The notes under the pieces: generated by a model
Told to the model about the DNA's origin: nothing
Database searches by the model: none
What the model saw: only the letters and a program-made list of their open reading frames with translations
In this document: piece after piece, positions 1 through 8,947 of the stretch
How the letters are laid out: each line of letters begins with the position of its first letter
Position numbering within the stretch: position 1 is the stretch's first letter
Program-made: the position numbers and the translations under genes
NCBI GenBank assembly: GCA_947243795.1
Contig: OX365929.1
Span: forward strand, 744,001 to 808,000
Direction of reading: 5' to 3'
Source: Saccharomyces uvarum
Lineage: Eukaryota; Ascomycota; Saccharomycetes; Saccharomycetales; Saccharomycetaceae
Length of the DNA: 64,000 nt

Positions 1-1370
1 TTGTGAATTGTTTATCGGAAATTATGTTCTTGGAGGCACTGAAACAGGCTGATTACTATGATAACCATAGACCAGCCACATTACCGCCTCTATACGGTAT
101 ACCAATTTCTCTTAAGGACCAATGTAATGTCGAGGGTGTAGACACCTCACTGGGTTATTTATCTCGAACTTTTAAACCGAAGACCAAGGATGAAGAGTCA
201 TTAATTGTTAATTATTTAAGAGACTTAGGAGCAATAATATTTGTGAAAACCGCGGTACCTTCATCGATGATGGCTACGGATACAGAATCGAATACGTTTG
301 GATACACATCTAATAGTATCAATTTGAATTTCTCTAGTGGTGGTTCATCGGGTGGAGAAGGATCGTTGATCGGCGCTCATGGTTCTCTTTTGGGCTTAGG
401 TACTGATATAGGTGGAAGCATTAGAATTCCCAGTAGTTATCAAGGATTGTTTGGTCTAAAACCCACATTTGGGCGGGTTCCTTACTTAAAGGTGGATAAT
501 TCATTTGAAGGAAGAGAAACAATCCCAAGTGTTATTGGACCATTAGCAAAGGATCTTTCTGATTTGAGGTACTTCATGAGTAGTATTATAAATGTCTGTA
601 AACCATGGATGCGAGATGTCAAATGTCTTCCATACCATTTCGACTCCAGTACAAATGAATTACATAGTGACTATGTTGTTGGGATATGGTACAGTGATGA
701 TGTTATTGGTCTTCCACCCAGCGACATCAGGGCTTTAAAACTATGTGAGGATCTAATTAATAAAACCGAAGGTATGAAAACAGTTAAATGGGAACCTCCC
801 ACTACACTAAGCAAGGAATTATTTGACATCGCAAATGAAGCAGATGTTGCAGACTCAGGTAACGAAATAAGAAGTGAATTTAAACTATCTGGGGAACCGC
901 TATTGGATATTTTAAAACCAATGGTTTTGGATGATGGAAAACCTCCATACACAGTAAATCAATGGTGGGATTTGACTAAGAGAGTTTATAATGCGCAACA
1001 ATCTATGAGAAATTACTATCTCTCTTTCCCAGAATCAGAAAGACCTGATGTTATCATATGCCCCACAACACTAATGCCTTTCAGGCCTGGTGACATGTTA
1101 AAGACCACTTTAAGGCACATTTTACTGTTCAACGTCTTAAATTTCCCATCTTTGTCCGTACCTGTAGATACTGTCGATTGCCAGATAGATGGACTAATGG
1201 ATGTTTCTTCAGCTCTTAACACAGAAGATAAAATGATCAGGACATATTGGAATGATTTGATAGAGTCTGGAGATATAGAGGGGTTTCCAGTAGGTCTACA
1301 AATAGTCAGCCCTATTTATGACGACAGCGAGATTTGTAAATTCGCATCTTGGCTCTTTACCAAAATATAA
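1..1370 (+). CDS. AMD2: Putative amidase, 3' part (AMD2 ortholog), cut by window edge
   Basis: An amidase-signature family protein, expected to hydrolyse carboxamides to acid plus ammonia; the natural substrate of yeast Amd2 is not known to me. The frame is open from the first bases of the window, so the start codon lies outside it. About 455 residues are present, against roughly 549 in the S. cerevisiae protein, so about 90 N-terminal residues are missing through truncation by the window. The Ser-cisSer-Lys triad is visible: the lysine in ISLKDQCNVEG, the cis-serine in SGGSSGGEG, and the nucleophile serine in GTDIGGSIRIPS. The gene converges with PRP28, with only 52 bases between the stop codons. 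Function is inferred from the family. Confidence 0.93.
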   Translation, partial: VNCLSEIMFLEALKQADYYDNHRPATLPPLYGIPISLKDQCNVEGVDTSLGYLSRTFKPKTKDEESLIVNYLRDLGAIIFVKTAVPSSMMATDTESNTFGYTSNSINLNFSSGGSSGGEGSLIGAHGSLLGLGTDIGGSIRIPSSYQGLFGLKPTFGRVPYLKVDNSFEGRETIPSVIGPLAKDLSDLRYFMSSIINVCKPWMRDVKCLPYHFDSSTNELHSDYVVGIWYSDDVIGLPPSDIRALKLCEDLINKTEGMKTVKWEPPTTLSKELFDIANEADVADSGNEIRSEFKLSGEPLLDILKPMVLDDGKPPYTVNQWWDLTKRVYNAQQSMRNYYLSFPESERPDVIICPTTLMPFRPGDMLKTTLRHILLFNVLNFPSLSVPVDTVDCQIDGLMDVSSALNTEDKMIRTYWNDLIESGDIEGFPVGLQIVSPIYDDSEICKFASWLFTKI

Positions 1371-1422
1371 ACTACATAGCCAAATTTTGACTGGGAAAAG
1401 GAAAAAATAAACAAAATAACCT

Positions 1423-3192
1423 TTAATATATAACTTCATTCCTTAGTTCTTTACCAACGTTGTATTTATTCTTCACAGCATCGGAAAACCTGTTGTTATT
1501 CAAAGGGTCATGCTTTTTTACGTACTTGTGAAGTTCACCTATTAATGTTTCATCTTCAGTATCACCAACATAGGAGATGGCGGTACCTTCTTTCGCGGCA
1601 CGACCAGTCCTACCAATTCTATGAATATAATCGTCTATTTTTTTAGGAATCTGGAAATTGACCACCAATGAAACATTAGGAATGTCCAAACCTCTTGCAG
1701 CAACGTTCGTTGCAACCATAATTTGAACTTTGCCGCTGCGAAATAATTTCAACGAGTGCTCTCTTTGATCTTGCGACCTAGAACCATGTAAAATGGTTAC
1801 TTTCATATTGGTTTCGTTTTGAAATTTTTCAGCCAACCAGTCGGCAGTCTGTTTGTAATTTATGAAAATTATTATGGGCGGCTCATACTTAGTTACAATG
1901 GATCTCAGTTTTTTGAATTTCTGTTCATCATTGTCTGAGTATTCTACAATCTGTTGAATCAGAGGTTCAGACCCTGTATCTACCCCAATGGTCGCGTAGA
2001 CGGGCTTCTTCATATACCCAGCAGCGATTTTTTCTATCACAGAAGTCATAGTGGCAGTAAACATCATTGTTTGCCTGTTTATTGAGGAATCGGCACTCAC
2101 ATCAACTTTTGTTAAAATGTTTGTAACTTGGTCTTCAAATCCTAAATCAATCATTTTATCAGCTTCATCTAAGACTAACGTCTCTACTTGTTTCATCACT
2201 AGCAAGTGATTACCTAAAGAATCGATTAAACGCCCCGGCGTGGCCACTAGGATATCGCAACCTTCTGACAGAGAAAATGAAATTTCTTCCAAAGAATGTC
2301 CACCAACAATGGAAACTACCTTACAGTCATAATTATTCTCTATAGACCATATTTTTGTGACTTTTTCTGCTTCTGCTTGTATTTGTTGCACCAATTCTCT
2401 CGTTGGTGCAAGAATCAACGCTTTAGGCCCGTCCATAATCTTCAAAGACGGTGGTCTTGGAGAAGATCTACTCATCCTGATCAAAATCGGTACTATAAAC
2501 GCCAATGTCTTACCAGAACCTGTAGATGCGACACCAAGGAAATCTCTATATTGCTTTTTCCTACAGACGTTGGGGATAGTAATTCTTTGAATAGGTGTTG
2601 GTAAGTGAAATTGCAGGTCATGGGTAATAATACGTAACAGATCCTTCGGTATAATATTAAGCTCTTCCCAGTTCCTCATCGGGTTTTCTACTGCCCCACC
2701 TTTTGTAACAATAGCGAAATCTTCTCTTAATATTCTCCAATCTCTTTCATTCATTTCACTAAAAGACTTCTCGGTCCAATGCTTCCCCATATACGAAGAC
2801 TCTAAAGCGGTCTTAGAGGGTTGATTTCTCTTCTGTAACAAAGCACTAACGTTGGTCGAAACAATAGGATTATAGCCTGCCAAAGTATCTTCGCTTTCAT
2901 CCCATGAAAATTGAAATTTGGAGCCATTTTGCTTAGGCAAACTATTCTTTTCATCGCTACCTTCTTCGAGTCGATTATTGTTACCATTGTCTTGCCGTTT
3001 AACGAAGATTTCTGCGGCATTGTCCTTTCCGACTTTCAAACTCTCTTCATTGCCTTTAACTTCTATTTGTTTAAGTCTTTCTTGTTTGCTCAAAAACTTG
3101 GGCTTCTTAATTTTGCCTGAAATATCCTTATTTAACCCGTTTTTCTTGTTTATGCCAACAATTAGTTGGCTTACATCAATTGGTCTTGCCAT
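1423..3192 (-). CDS. PRP28: DEAD-box RNA helicase Prp28 (pre-mRNA splicing)
   Basis: An ATP-dependent RNA helicase of 589 residues. In yeast, Prp28 exchanges U1 for U6 snRNA at the 5' splice site during spliceosome activation in the nucleus. Helicase motifs run in order: ASTGSGKT (motif I, about residues 222-229), APTRELVQQ (Ia, about 262), TPGR (about 318), DEAD (342-345), TAT in place of the usual SAT (about 379), RGLD (490-493) and HRIGRTGR (about 514-521). The first 200 residues are charged and low in complexity, as in the S. cerevisiae protein of 588 residues. The start MARPIDVSQL is the first ATG of the frame and matches the known N-terminus. PEX5 is divergent, 274 bases away. Confidence 0.97.
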   Translation of the reverse strand: MARPIDVSQLIVGINKKNGLNKDISGKIKKPKFLSKQERLKQIEVKGNEESLKVGKDNAAEIFVKRQDNGNNNRLEEGSDEKNSLPKQNGSKFQFSWDESEDTLAGYNPIVSTNVSALLQKRNQPSKTALESSYMGKHWTEKSFSEMNERDWRILREDFAIVTKGGAVENPMRNWEELNIIPKDLLRIITHDLQFHLPTPIQRITIPNVCRKKQYRDFLGVASTGSGKTLAFIVPILIRMSRSSPRPPSLKIMDGPKALILAPTRELVQQIQAEAEKVTKIWSIENNYDCKVVSIVGGHSLEEISFSLSEGCDILVATPGRLIDSLGNHLLVMKQVETLVLDEADKMIDLGFEDQVTNILTKVDVSADSSINRQTMMFTATMTSVIEKIAAGYMKKPVYATIGVDTGSEPLIQQIVEYSDNDEQKFKKLRSIVTKYEPPIIIFINYKQTADWLAEKFQNETNMKVTILHGSRSQDQREHSLKLFRSGKVQIMVATNVAARGLDIPNVSLVVNFQIPKKIDDYIHRIGRTGRAAKEGTAISYVGDTEDETLIGELHKYVKKHDPLNNNRFSDAVKNKYNVGKELRNEVIY

Positions 3193-3466
3193 GTATTAGT
3201 ATCAAGGTTCTGATGTCTCTCTTAACAACCTCGATGTTAGGCATCTGTCTACCGTAGGTTTGTTCCTCATTTCACTAAAATCTTGAATTGTTCAAAGGGC
3301 GGCCCATCGCGATTAACTCCGTGCTTTCCGACCCGGCCGGTCTTCTCGTACGGTGGAGCTATATAACACCAAAATTAAACATTAAGAGGTTTCTGACTTA
3401 GTTGACTAAGCACTGTCGTTCATTCGTTGGGCAGAGATACAATCAGCAAACAACACATATATTACT
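3193..3466. promoter_or_regulatory. Divergent PRP28/PEX5 promoter
   Basis: This shared upstream region has no ORF of note. A GC-rich patch at about 3330-3360 contains the near-palindrome GACCCGGCCGGTC, followed at about 3359-3365 by a TATATAA sequence placed to serve PEX5. I do not recognise a complete oleate-response element here, although PEX5 is a peroxisomal gene. The rest is ordinary AT-rich spacer. Confidence 0.5.
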
Positions 3467-5302
3467 ATGGACGTGGGAAGCTGCTCTGTGGGAAATAATC
3501 CACTTGCTCAACTGCACAAACACACACAACAGAACAGATCTCTTCAGTTTGGCCAACAGAGTAATGGCCCTCGTAATGAGTCACCCCTACAGAATAACAT
3601 CAAGTCAAATGGTACCGAGGCTTTCAAATCCAATAATAATACCATCTCTCAAGAAAGTATGGCACATATGCATAGGTTCATGAACGGAGAACCCCTAGCG
3701 GATGATAAAAGAAGAATGGAAATAGGGCAGTCTTCAGCCATGCCTCTATCTCTTTCAAGTATGCGTTCCATGCAAATGGCATCAAGCCCAACCCAAACCA
3801 GTGGAGCGAATAACACATCGCACTGGTCACAGGAATTTCAAAATGGTGGTAATATTCAAAATAAGATCACAAATGCAGGCAATTCAGAAAAAGTATGGCA
3901 GCACCCATCACAAGCCACATCGAGGCAATTTCAATATCCTAATACCATGATGAATAACTACCCATACTCTTCAATGAATAGTTTTAGCGGATCGAGGCTC
4001 CAGTCACCTAGTTTTATGAACCAGCAACACACAGGACGTTTTAAGGAAGAAATCAAACAACAAGGAGAACAACCTTGGATGGACCAGTTTGAAAAGTTAG
4101 AAAAAGAGGTTTCGGAGAACCTGAACATCCATGATGGAATAGAAGAAGAAGTGAATATGACTGAAGTGGAACAAAATAAGCCAGAAATTGTGGAAAAGGA
4201 CGAAGTGGTATTTGGAGATCAATATCAATCCGATTTCCAAGAAGTATGGGATAGTATCCACAAAGATGCCGAAGATGTCTTGCCATCTGAGTTGGTTAAC
4301 GACGACCTTGACTTAGGGGAAGACTACCTGAAATATCTTGGTGGTAGGGTAAATGGGAACATCGAGTACACTTTTCAATCAAATAACGAGTATTTGAAGA
4401 ATCCTAATGCTTATAAGATTGGTTGCCTATTGATGGAGAATGGAGCTAAATTGAGCGAAGCAGCCCTAGCGTTTGAGGCTGCTGTCAAAGAAAAACCCGA
4501 CCATGTGGATGCATGGTTGAGATTGGGGCTGGTACAAACTCAAAATGAAAAAGAGCTGAACGGTATAAGTGCTTTAGAAGAGTGTTTGAAACTAGATCCA
4601 AATAATTTAGAGGCAATGAAGACCTTAGCGATTAGTTACATAAATGAAGGGTACGATATGAGCGCCTTTACAATGCTGGATAAATGGGCAGAAACCAAAT
4701 ACCCGGAAATTTGGTCGAATATCAAGCAGCAAGATGAAAAAACTCAAAAAGAAAGGGGATCCACACATATTGACATGAACGCGCGTGTAACAAAACAGTA
4801 TCTGCAATTAGCCAATAGTTTAAGCTCTGCAGACCCCGAAGTACAGCTGTGCTTGGGTCTTCTATTCTACACTAAGGATGACTTTGACAAGACTATAGAC
4901 TGCTTTGAAAGCGCGTTGAAGGTGAATCCTAATGACGAATTGATGTGGAACAGATTAGGAGCTTCACTGGCCAACTCCAACAGATCAGAAGAGGCGATCC
5001 AAGCATATCATAGGGCATTGCAACTGAAGCCGTCTTTTGTTAGAGCTCGTTATAATTTGGCAGTGTCTTCAATGAATATAGGATGCTATAAAGAGGCTGC
5101 AGGCTACTTATTGACTGTCTTAAGCATGCATGAAGTAGACACCAAGAAAAAGGGAGATCTGGGGTCTCTCTTGAACACATATAATGATAGCGTCATTGAT
5201 ACTTTGAAGAGAGTTTTTATAGCGATGAACCGAGATGACCTTTTACAAGAGGTGAAACCAGGTATGGATCTGAAAAGCTTCAGAGGTGAATTCTCATTCT
5301 GA
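3467..5302 (+). CDS. PEX5: Peroxisomal matrix protein import receptor Pex5 (PTS1 receptor)
   Basis: The soluble receptor of 611 residues that binds C-terminal SKL-type signals and carries cargo into peroxisomes. The N-terminal half is disordered. It keeps the conserved cysteine at position 6 (MDVGSC), which in the family is the monoubiquitination site for recycling. It also has WxxxF-type motifs, WSQEF near residue 120 and WMDQF near 204, which bind the docking complex. Residues from about 310 to 560 form TPR repeats that make the cargo groove (for example the segment with NPNDELMWNRLGASLANSNR). The S. cerevisiae protein has 612 residues. CTA1, also in this window, encodes one of its cargoes, and PEX10 encodes part of the ligase complex that recycles it. 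Confidence 0.97.
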   Translation: MDVGSCSVGNNPLAQLHKHTQQNRSLQFGQQSNGPRNESPLQNNIKSNGTEAFKSNNNTISQESMAHMHRFMNGEPLADDKRRMEIGQSSAMPLSLSSMRSMQMASSPTQTSGANNTSHWSQEFQNGGNIQNKITNAGNSEKVWQHPSQATSRQFQYPNTMMNNYPYSSMNSFSGSRLQSPSFMNQQHTGRFKEEIKQQGEQPWMDQFEKLEKEVSENLNIHDGIEEEVNMTEVEQNKPEIVEKDEVVFGDQYQSDFQEVWDSIHKDAEDVLPSELVNDDLDLGEDYLKYLGGRVNGNIEYTFQSNNEYLKNPNAYKIGCLLMENGAKLSEAALAFEAAVKEKPDHVDAWLRLGLVQTQNEKELNGISALEECLKLDPNNLEAMKTLAISYINEGYDMSAFTMLDKWAETKYPEIWSNIKQQDEKTQKERGSTHIDMNARVTKQYLQLANSLSSADPEVQLCLGLLFYTKDDFDKTIDCFESALKVNPNDELMWNRLGASLANSNRSEEAIQAYHRALQLKPSFVRARYNLAVSSMNIGCYKEAAGYLLTVLSMHEVDTKKKGDLGSLLNTYNDSVIDTLKRVFIAMNRDDLLQEVKPGMDLKSFRGEFSF

Positions 5303-5746
5303 TGCCTACCTTTTTGCACTTTTATATACCACCTCCCCCACTTCTCTTAGCATTATCAAATAAAAGATACGTATATATACTTACTAACTTATACATATAT
5401 GCAAAAAAAAGCGACAATGCTTTACATTCAGAGGGCCAATGGTTCTATCCACAGACAGCACTCATTAAAATGTGAGATAGTTATTATTGCCTTCTCGTAT
5501 ATTGCGATATTTTACTGTTAGCGTGCAATTTTTTTTTCAAGTTTGTAGTTTTTCGCTGTTTACAGCTTTCACACAACAAAACAAAACAGAAAAAAAGAAT
5601 GTATGTTTAAATATGGTGTTTAAAGAGATATCTTTGATCCAGAAATTAGATTTTGGAAAAAAGTGAAGGCCAAAAGAGATTTCTCAGGGGAACGAAGCTT
5701 TTAATCTTTTTTGTAAGGGATAGTAGTGCATGTGTAACTATACAAG
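5303..5746. other. PEX5-MNN10 intergenic spacer
   Basis: This 444-base spacer holds the PEX5 3' UTR and the MNN10 promoter. AT-rich tracts (TATATA near 5370-5400, a T9 run near 5527, A-runs near 5588-5596) are typical of yeast promoters and terminators. I see no RNA gene or repeat. Confidence 0.5.
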
Positions 5747-6931
5747 ATGTCTAGTGTACCTTATGATTCCCCACTTCCTATAACAAATCATCAATCAGAT
5801 TACGATGAAGAGGAAAAGAAAAGCAGAGGCTCAAAATTCGGTTTGAGATACAAAATAATGTACTGGAGGAGAAGCCTATGCGACTCTTTAGCGAGATGCA
5901 AAAGACTAATACTATTCATATCCTTGATTTTGTTTCTATTCATATGGATAAACGATTCTGCTATCAGCAGGAACCCATCTACCACAAGCTTCCAAGGCCA
6001 GAGTAGTAGCGATAACAATTTGAACAAAGGCGGTTCCAGTTCTGATTCCAATCGCTATCTGCCACCGTACTCTAAGAGATCAAGATGGTCGTTTTGGAAC
6101 CAGGATCCCAAGATCGTCATCATATTAGCGGCAAACGAAGGCGGTGGTGTTTTGAGATGGAAAAATGAACAAGAGTGGGCCATCGAAGGCATATCTATAG
6201 AAAATAAGAAGGCATATGCCAAAAGACATGGGTACGGGTTAACCATCAAGGATTTAACGACGTCCAAGAGATACTCACATGAATACAGAGAAGGCTGGCA
6301 AAAAGTGGATATCTTGAGACAAACACTTAGAGAGTTCCCTAACGCGGAATGGCTCTGGTGGTTAGACCTGGATACTATGATCATGGAACCCTCCAAGTCG
6401 TTAGAAGAACACATTTTTGACAGGCTGGATACTTTGGCCGATAGAGAATTGGAAAGTTTCAATCCCTTGGATCTTACAGCCGATATACCCTACGTCAATT
6501 ATGCAGAGGATCTGGAATTTTTAATAACACAAGATTGTGGTGGGTTCAACCTGGGTTCATTTCTGATAAAGAATAGCGAATGGTCCAAGCTACTCTTGGA
6601 CATGTGGTGGGACCCTGTTCTGTATGAACAAAAGCACATGGTATGGGAGCACAGAGAACAAGATGCGTTGGAAGCGCTGTACGAGAGCGAGCCGTGGATT
6701 CGTTCGAGAATAGGGTTTTTGCCCTTGAGAACAATCAATGCATTCCCACCGGGGGCATGTTCGGAATACAGTGGCGACCCAAGATACTTTTACACTGAAA
6801 AGGAACACGATTTTGTTGTGAATATGGCCGGGTGCAACTTTGGTAGAGACTGTTGGGGGGAGATGCAATACTACACCACCTTAATGGAAAAGCTGAATAG
6901 AAAATGGTACACGAGATTTTTCTTCCCATAG
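5747..6931 (+). CDS. MNN10: Golgi alpha-1,6-mannosyltransferase subunit Mnn10
   Basis: A type II membrane glycosyltransferase of 394 residues and a subunit of the M-Pol II complex, which extends the alpha-1,6 mannan backbone of N-glycans in the cis-Golgi. A cytosolic N-terminus of about 50 residues is followed by one membrane segment (about 54-69, LILFISLILFLFIWI) and a serine-rich stem. The catalytic domain has the metal-binding DxD in WLWWLDLDTM (D207 and D209) and the GT34 family motif GGFNLGSFLIKNSEWS. The length fits the S. cerevisiae protein (393). The ATG is the first in the frame. Bedient genes on either side are unrelated in function. Confidence 0.96.
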   Translation: MSSVPYDSPLPITNHQSDYDEEEKKSRGSKFGLRYKIMYWRRSLCDSLARCKRLILFISLILFLFIWINDSAISRNPSTTSFQGQSSSDNNLNKGGSSSDSNRYLPPYSKRSRWSFWNQDPKIVIILAANEGGGVLRWKNEQEWAIEGISIENKKAYAKRHGYGLTIKDLTTSKRYSHEYREGWQKVDILRQTLREFPNAEWLWWLDLDTMIMEPSKSLEEHIFDRLDTLADRELESFNPLDLTADIPYVNYAEDLEFLITQDCGGFNLGSFLIKNSEWSKLLLDMWWDPVLYEQKHMVWEHREQDALEALYESEPWIRSRIGFLPLRTINAFPPGACSEYSGDPRYFYTEKEHDFVVNMAGCNFGRDCWGEMQYYTTLMEKLNRKWYTRFFFP

Positions 6932-7233
6932 CGCGAAGCCCGCAAGCAATTTCAATAAGCATTTGAGTATTCACTCTTCGCCCTCGACAATTGATTGTGC
7001 CCAGAAAAATTGTCTTATATATTATGTACATTTGTGTGTATAGTAAATTCTTATAATAATAATAATAATATGCTACACGTCCATTGATTAACGTGCCCTC
7101 ACCCAGAAACGTAGCGATTAAGCCAGTTTCTCCGCGGAAGCTCAAAAGTGCGAAGAAAAAAAAAAAAACGAAAGAAAGAACATATAGAAACGTAGCTACG
7201 AATGCCAGGAGAGAATTGAACGGGACAGCAAAG
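6932..7233. other. MNN10-TRS23 intergenic spacer with AAT microsatellite
   Basis: This 302-base spacer contains a short trinucleotide run of AAT/ATA at about 7051-7069 and an A12 run at about 7157-7168 near the TRS23 start. The TRS23 frame is open back to 7084 but has no ATG there, so this part is treated as noncoding. Confidence 0.5.
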
Positions 7234-7896
7234 ATGGCCATAGAGACAATACTGGTCATAAATAAATCCGGCGGGTTAATCTACCAGCGGAATTTCACCG
7301 ACGACGAACAAAAACTGAACAGCAATGAGTATTTAATTCTCGCTAGTACACTGCACGGTGTATTTGCCATTGCGAGCCAACTGACCCCAAAGGCACTGCA
7401 GCTAACCAAACAAACAAACACCGAAAACACGATCCCGTATATACCATACGTGGGCGTGGCCAGTAACAAGAACGACAACAGGAACGGCGGTGGCAATAGC
7501 AGTAAACCGCACGGCAATAATAGGAAACTGGGCAGTTTCAAGGGAGACGATTTTTTCAAAGAGCCGTTCACAAACTGGAACAAGGGTGGGTTGAGGCAGC
7601 TGTGCACGGACCAGTTCACGATGTTCATCTACCAAACGCTCACGGGGCTGAAGTTCGTCGCCATAAGCTCCAGCGTGATGCCGCAGAGACAGCCCAACAT
7701 AGCCGCCACCGAAAAGACGGACCGACTCAAGAGCTCATCGAACCTGGCCATCCAGATAGCAGACAACTTCCTCCGGAAGGTGTACTGCCTGTACAGCGAC
7801 TACGTCATGAAGGACCCATCCTACTCGATGGAAATGCCCATCAAGTCCAACCTCTTTGACGAGAAGGTCAAAGATATGGTAGACAACCTGCAGTAG
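7234..7896 (+). CDS. TRS23: TRAPP complex core subunit Trs23
   Basis: A core subunit of the TRAPP tethering complexes, which act as exchange factor for the Rab Ypt1 in ER-Golgi and Golgi traffic. The protein has 220 residues, against 219 in S. cerevisiae, and a longin-like fold. It opens with [21 protein letters not shown] and carries a polar, Asn/Gly-rich insert at about residues 75-100 before the conserved second half ([11 protein letters not shown] and onward). The ATG at 7234 is chosen because it is the first ATG of the frame and matches the known N-terminus. GC content is higher than in neighbouring genes, most clearly after about 7550. Confidence 0.95.
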   Translation: MAIETILVINKSGGLIYQRNFTDDEQKLNSNEYLILASTLHGVFAIASQLTPKALQLTKQTNTENTIPYIPYVGVASNKNDNRNGGGNSSKPHGNNRKLGSFKGDDFFKEPFTNWNKGGLRQLCTDQFTMFIYQTLTGLKFVAISSSVMPQRQPNIAATEKTDRLKSSSNLAIQIADNFLRKVYCLYSDYVMKDPSYSMEMPIKSNLFDEKVKDMVDNLQ

Positions 7897-8045
7897 ACCC
7901 CGCGCAGCGCTACTCTATTACAAAACAGCACAGCACAGGACACCGAGTGAGGGCTGCCGCCACCCGCGCCTCTTTCATACATAGCTAGAGAGATAGATAG
8001 ATAACTTACACTACGTATCCGCCTGCCGCTTGACAACAAAACAAA

Positions 8046-8075
8046 ACAGCACAGCACAGCACAGCACAGCACAGC
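8046..8075. repeat. ACAGC pentanucleotide microsatellite (six copies)
   Basis: Six perfect tandem copies of ACAGC. A shorter related stretch (AACAGCACAGCACAG) occurs about 120 bases upstream, near 7924-7938, preceded by a similar CAAA sequence. The two look like a small dispersed duplication within the TRS23-VHS1 spacer. Confidence 0.85.
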
Positions 8076-8512
8076 GTGTGCTACCATAGATCACTCATTC
8101 ACATGCTTTTTTTCTTCTTTCTTCTTTCTTGTTCCAGTCAGGCCCCACCAAACCTTGACATTGCACTCCCCTTACGCCCTGCCGTTCCGTTCCGTGTTGT
8201 GCCGTTATGTAACGTTATGTTGCCTAACCGTAGCACGTGAGCGCGAGCACACCACCGCAGAAGATGTGCGGGAACAGGGATAACTACAGTTGCACGCTTG
8301 GCTAATATGACTGACTGACTGGTAACCATACCATGAACCGTAAGGGGGCAGGCAGGCGCATTGCATTACATCCCGCAGCGAAAAACCTGGAGGGCCCAAA
8401 ACGTGGGGAAGGGGTGATGCCACCGCCGCCATGGCCTTACTTGGCGGCCCGCTTAAGTGAGTAGGCACTGCCCGTCGGCCGCTAATTCGCGCGGCTCGCG
8501 GCTTATCCCCGT

Positions 8513-8539
8513 GCGGTCGGTGTGCCAAGCACCGACCGC
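8513..8539. repeat. GC-rich perfect hairpin upstream of VHS1
   Basis: A perfect 10-bp inverted repeat, GCGGTCGGTG and CACCGACCGC, separated by seven bases. It sits about 410 bases upstream of the VHS1 ATG in an unusually GC-rich patch. The arms contain CGG/CCG triplets as in zinc-cluster activator sites, but I cannot assign a factor. Confidence 0.8.
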
Positions 8540-8947
8540 GTGCTTCGCCGATGAATTATTTATTTATACATATCGACGAGATTCTTGCCCTTTTTTGCTT
8601 CCGCTAAATGCATGGTGTAGCAGAACTCACCATACGATAGTGTCACTATATGTTGCATTGTGCGTTGTACTTAAACTTTGCTTACTCCCTCTCTCTCCCC
8701 TGCTAACCCCCGTTATAAAACAACTTTGGCTTGACGTGCTATAAGAAAAAGGTGTTTTTTATTTAGCTTTTAGTGTTTGTTTGCTTCTATATCCTTAACC
8801 ATTTTAATTTTAATTTTGCATTTTTTGCTTCGATAGTCATCATCTGAAAAGTTTTTGCCGTTTTACTAAAGTACTAAAATACTAAAATATCAAAAGACCA
8901 TAAAAAAAGATAAAAGAAAAAAAAAAGAATACAATAAAAAAGTAATA

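Larger units (their letters stand above)
7897..8947. promoter_or_regulatory. Long TRS23-VHS1 intergenic region, VHS1 promoter
   Basis: This 1,051-base region has no supported gene. It holds a pentanucleotide microsatellite (8046-8075), a GC-rich patch at about 8390-8545 that includes a 10-bp-stem hairpin (8513-8539), a TATAAAA box at 8714-8720 and a poly-A leader just before the VHS1 ATG. An AGGGG stress-element core lies at about 8409. The length suggests a promoter with several inputs for VHS1. Confidence 0.6.

Noticed and set aside
7084-7233. TRS23 frame open upstream to 7084, adding 50 codons
   Set aside because: It begins at a TTG, contains a lysine run coded by a poly-A tract, and has no ATG; the ATG at 7234 gives the known N-terminus and length.
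8457-8744. 95-codon frame upstream of VHS1, a candidate for a small gene
   Set aside because: It begins at a GTG and has no internal ATG; composition follows the GC-rich block and no protein feature is seen. I could not identify the small S. cerevisiae gene reported between TRS23 and VHS1.
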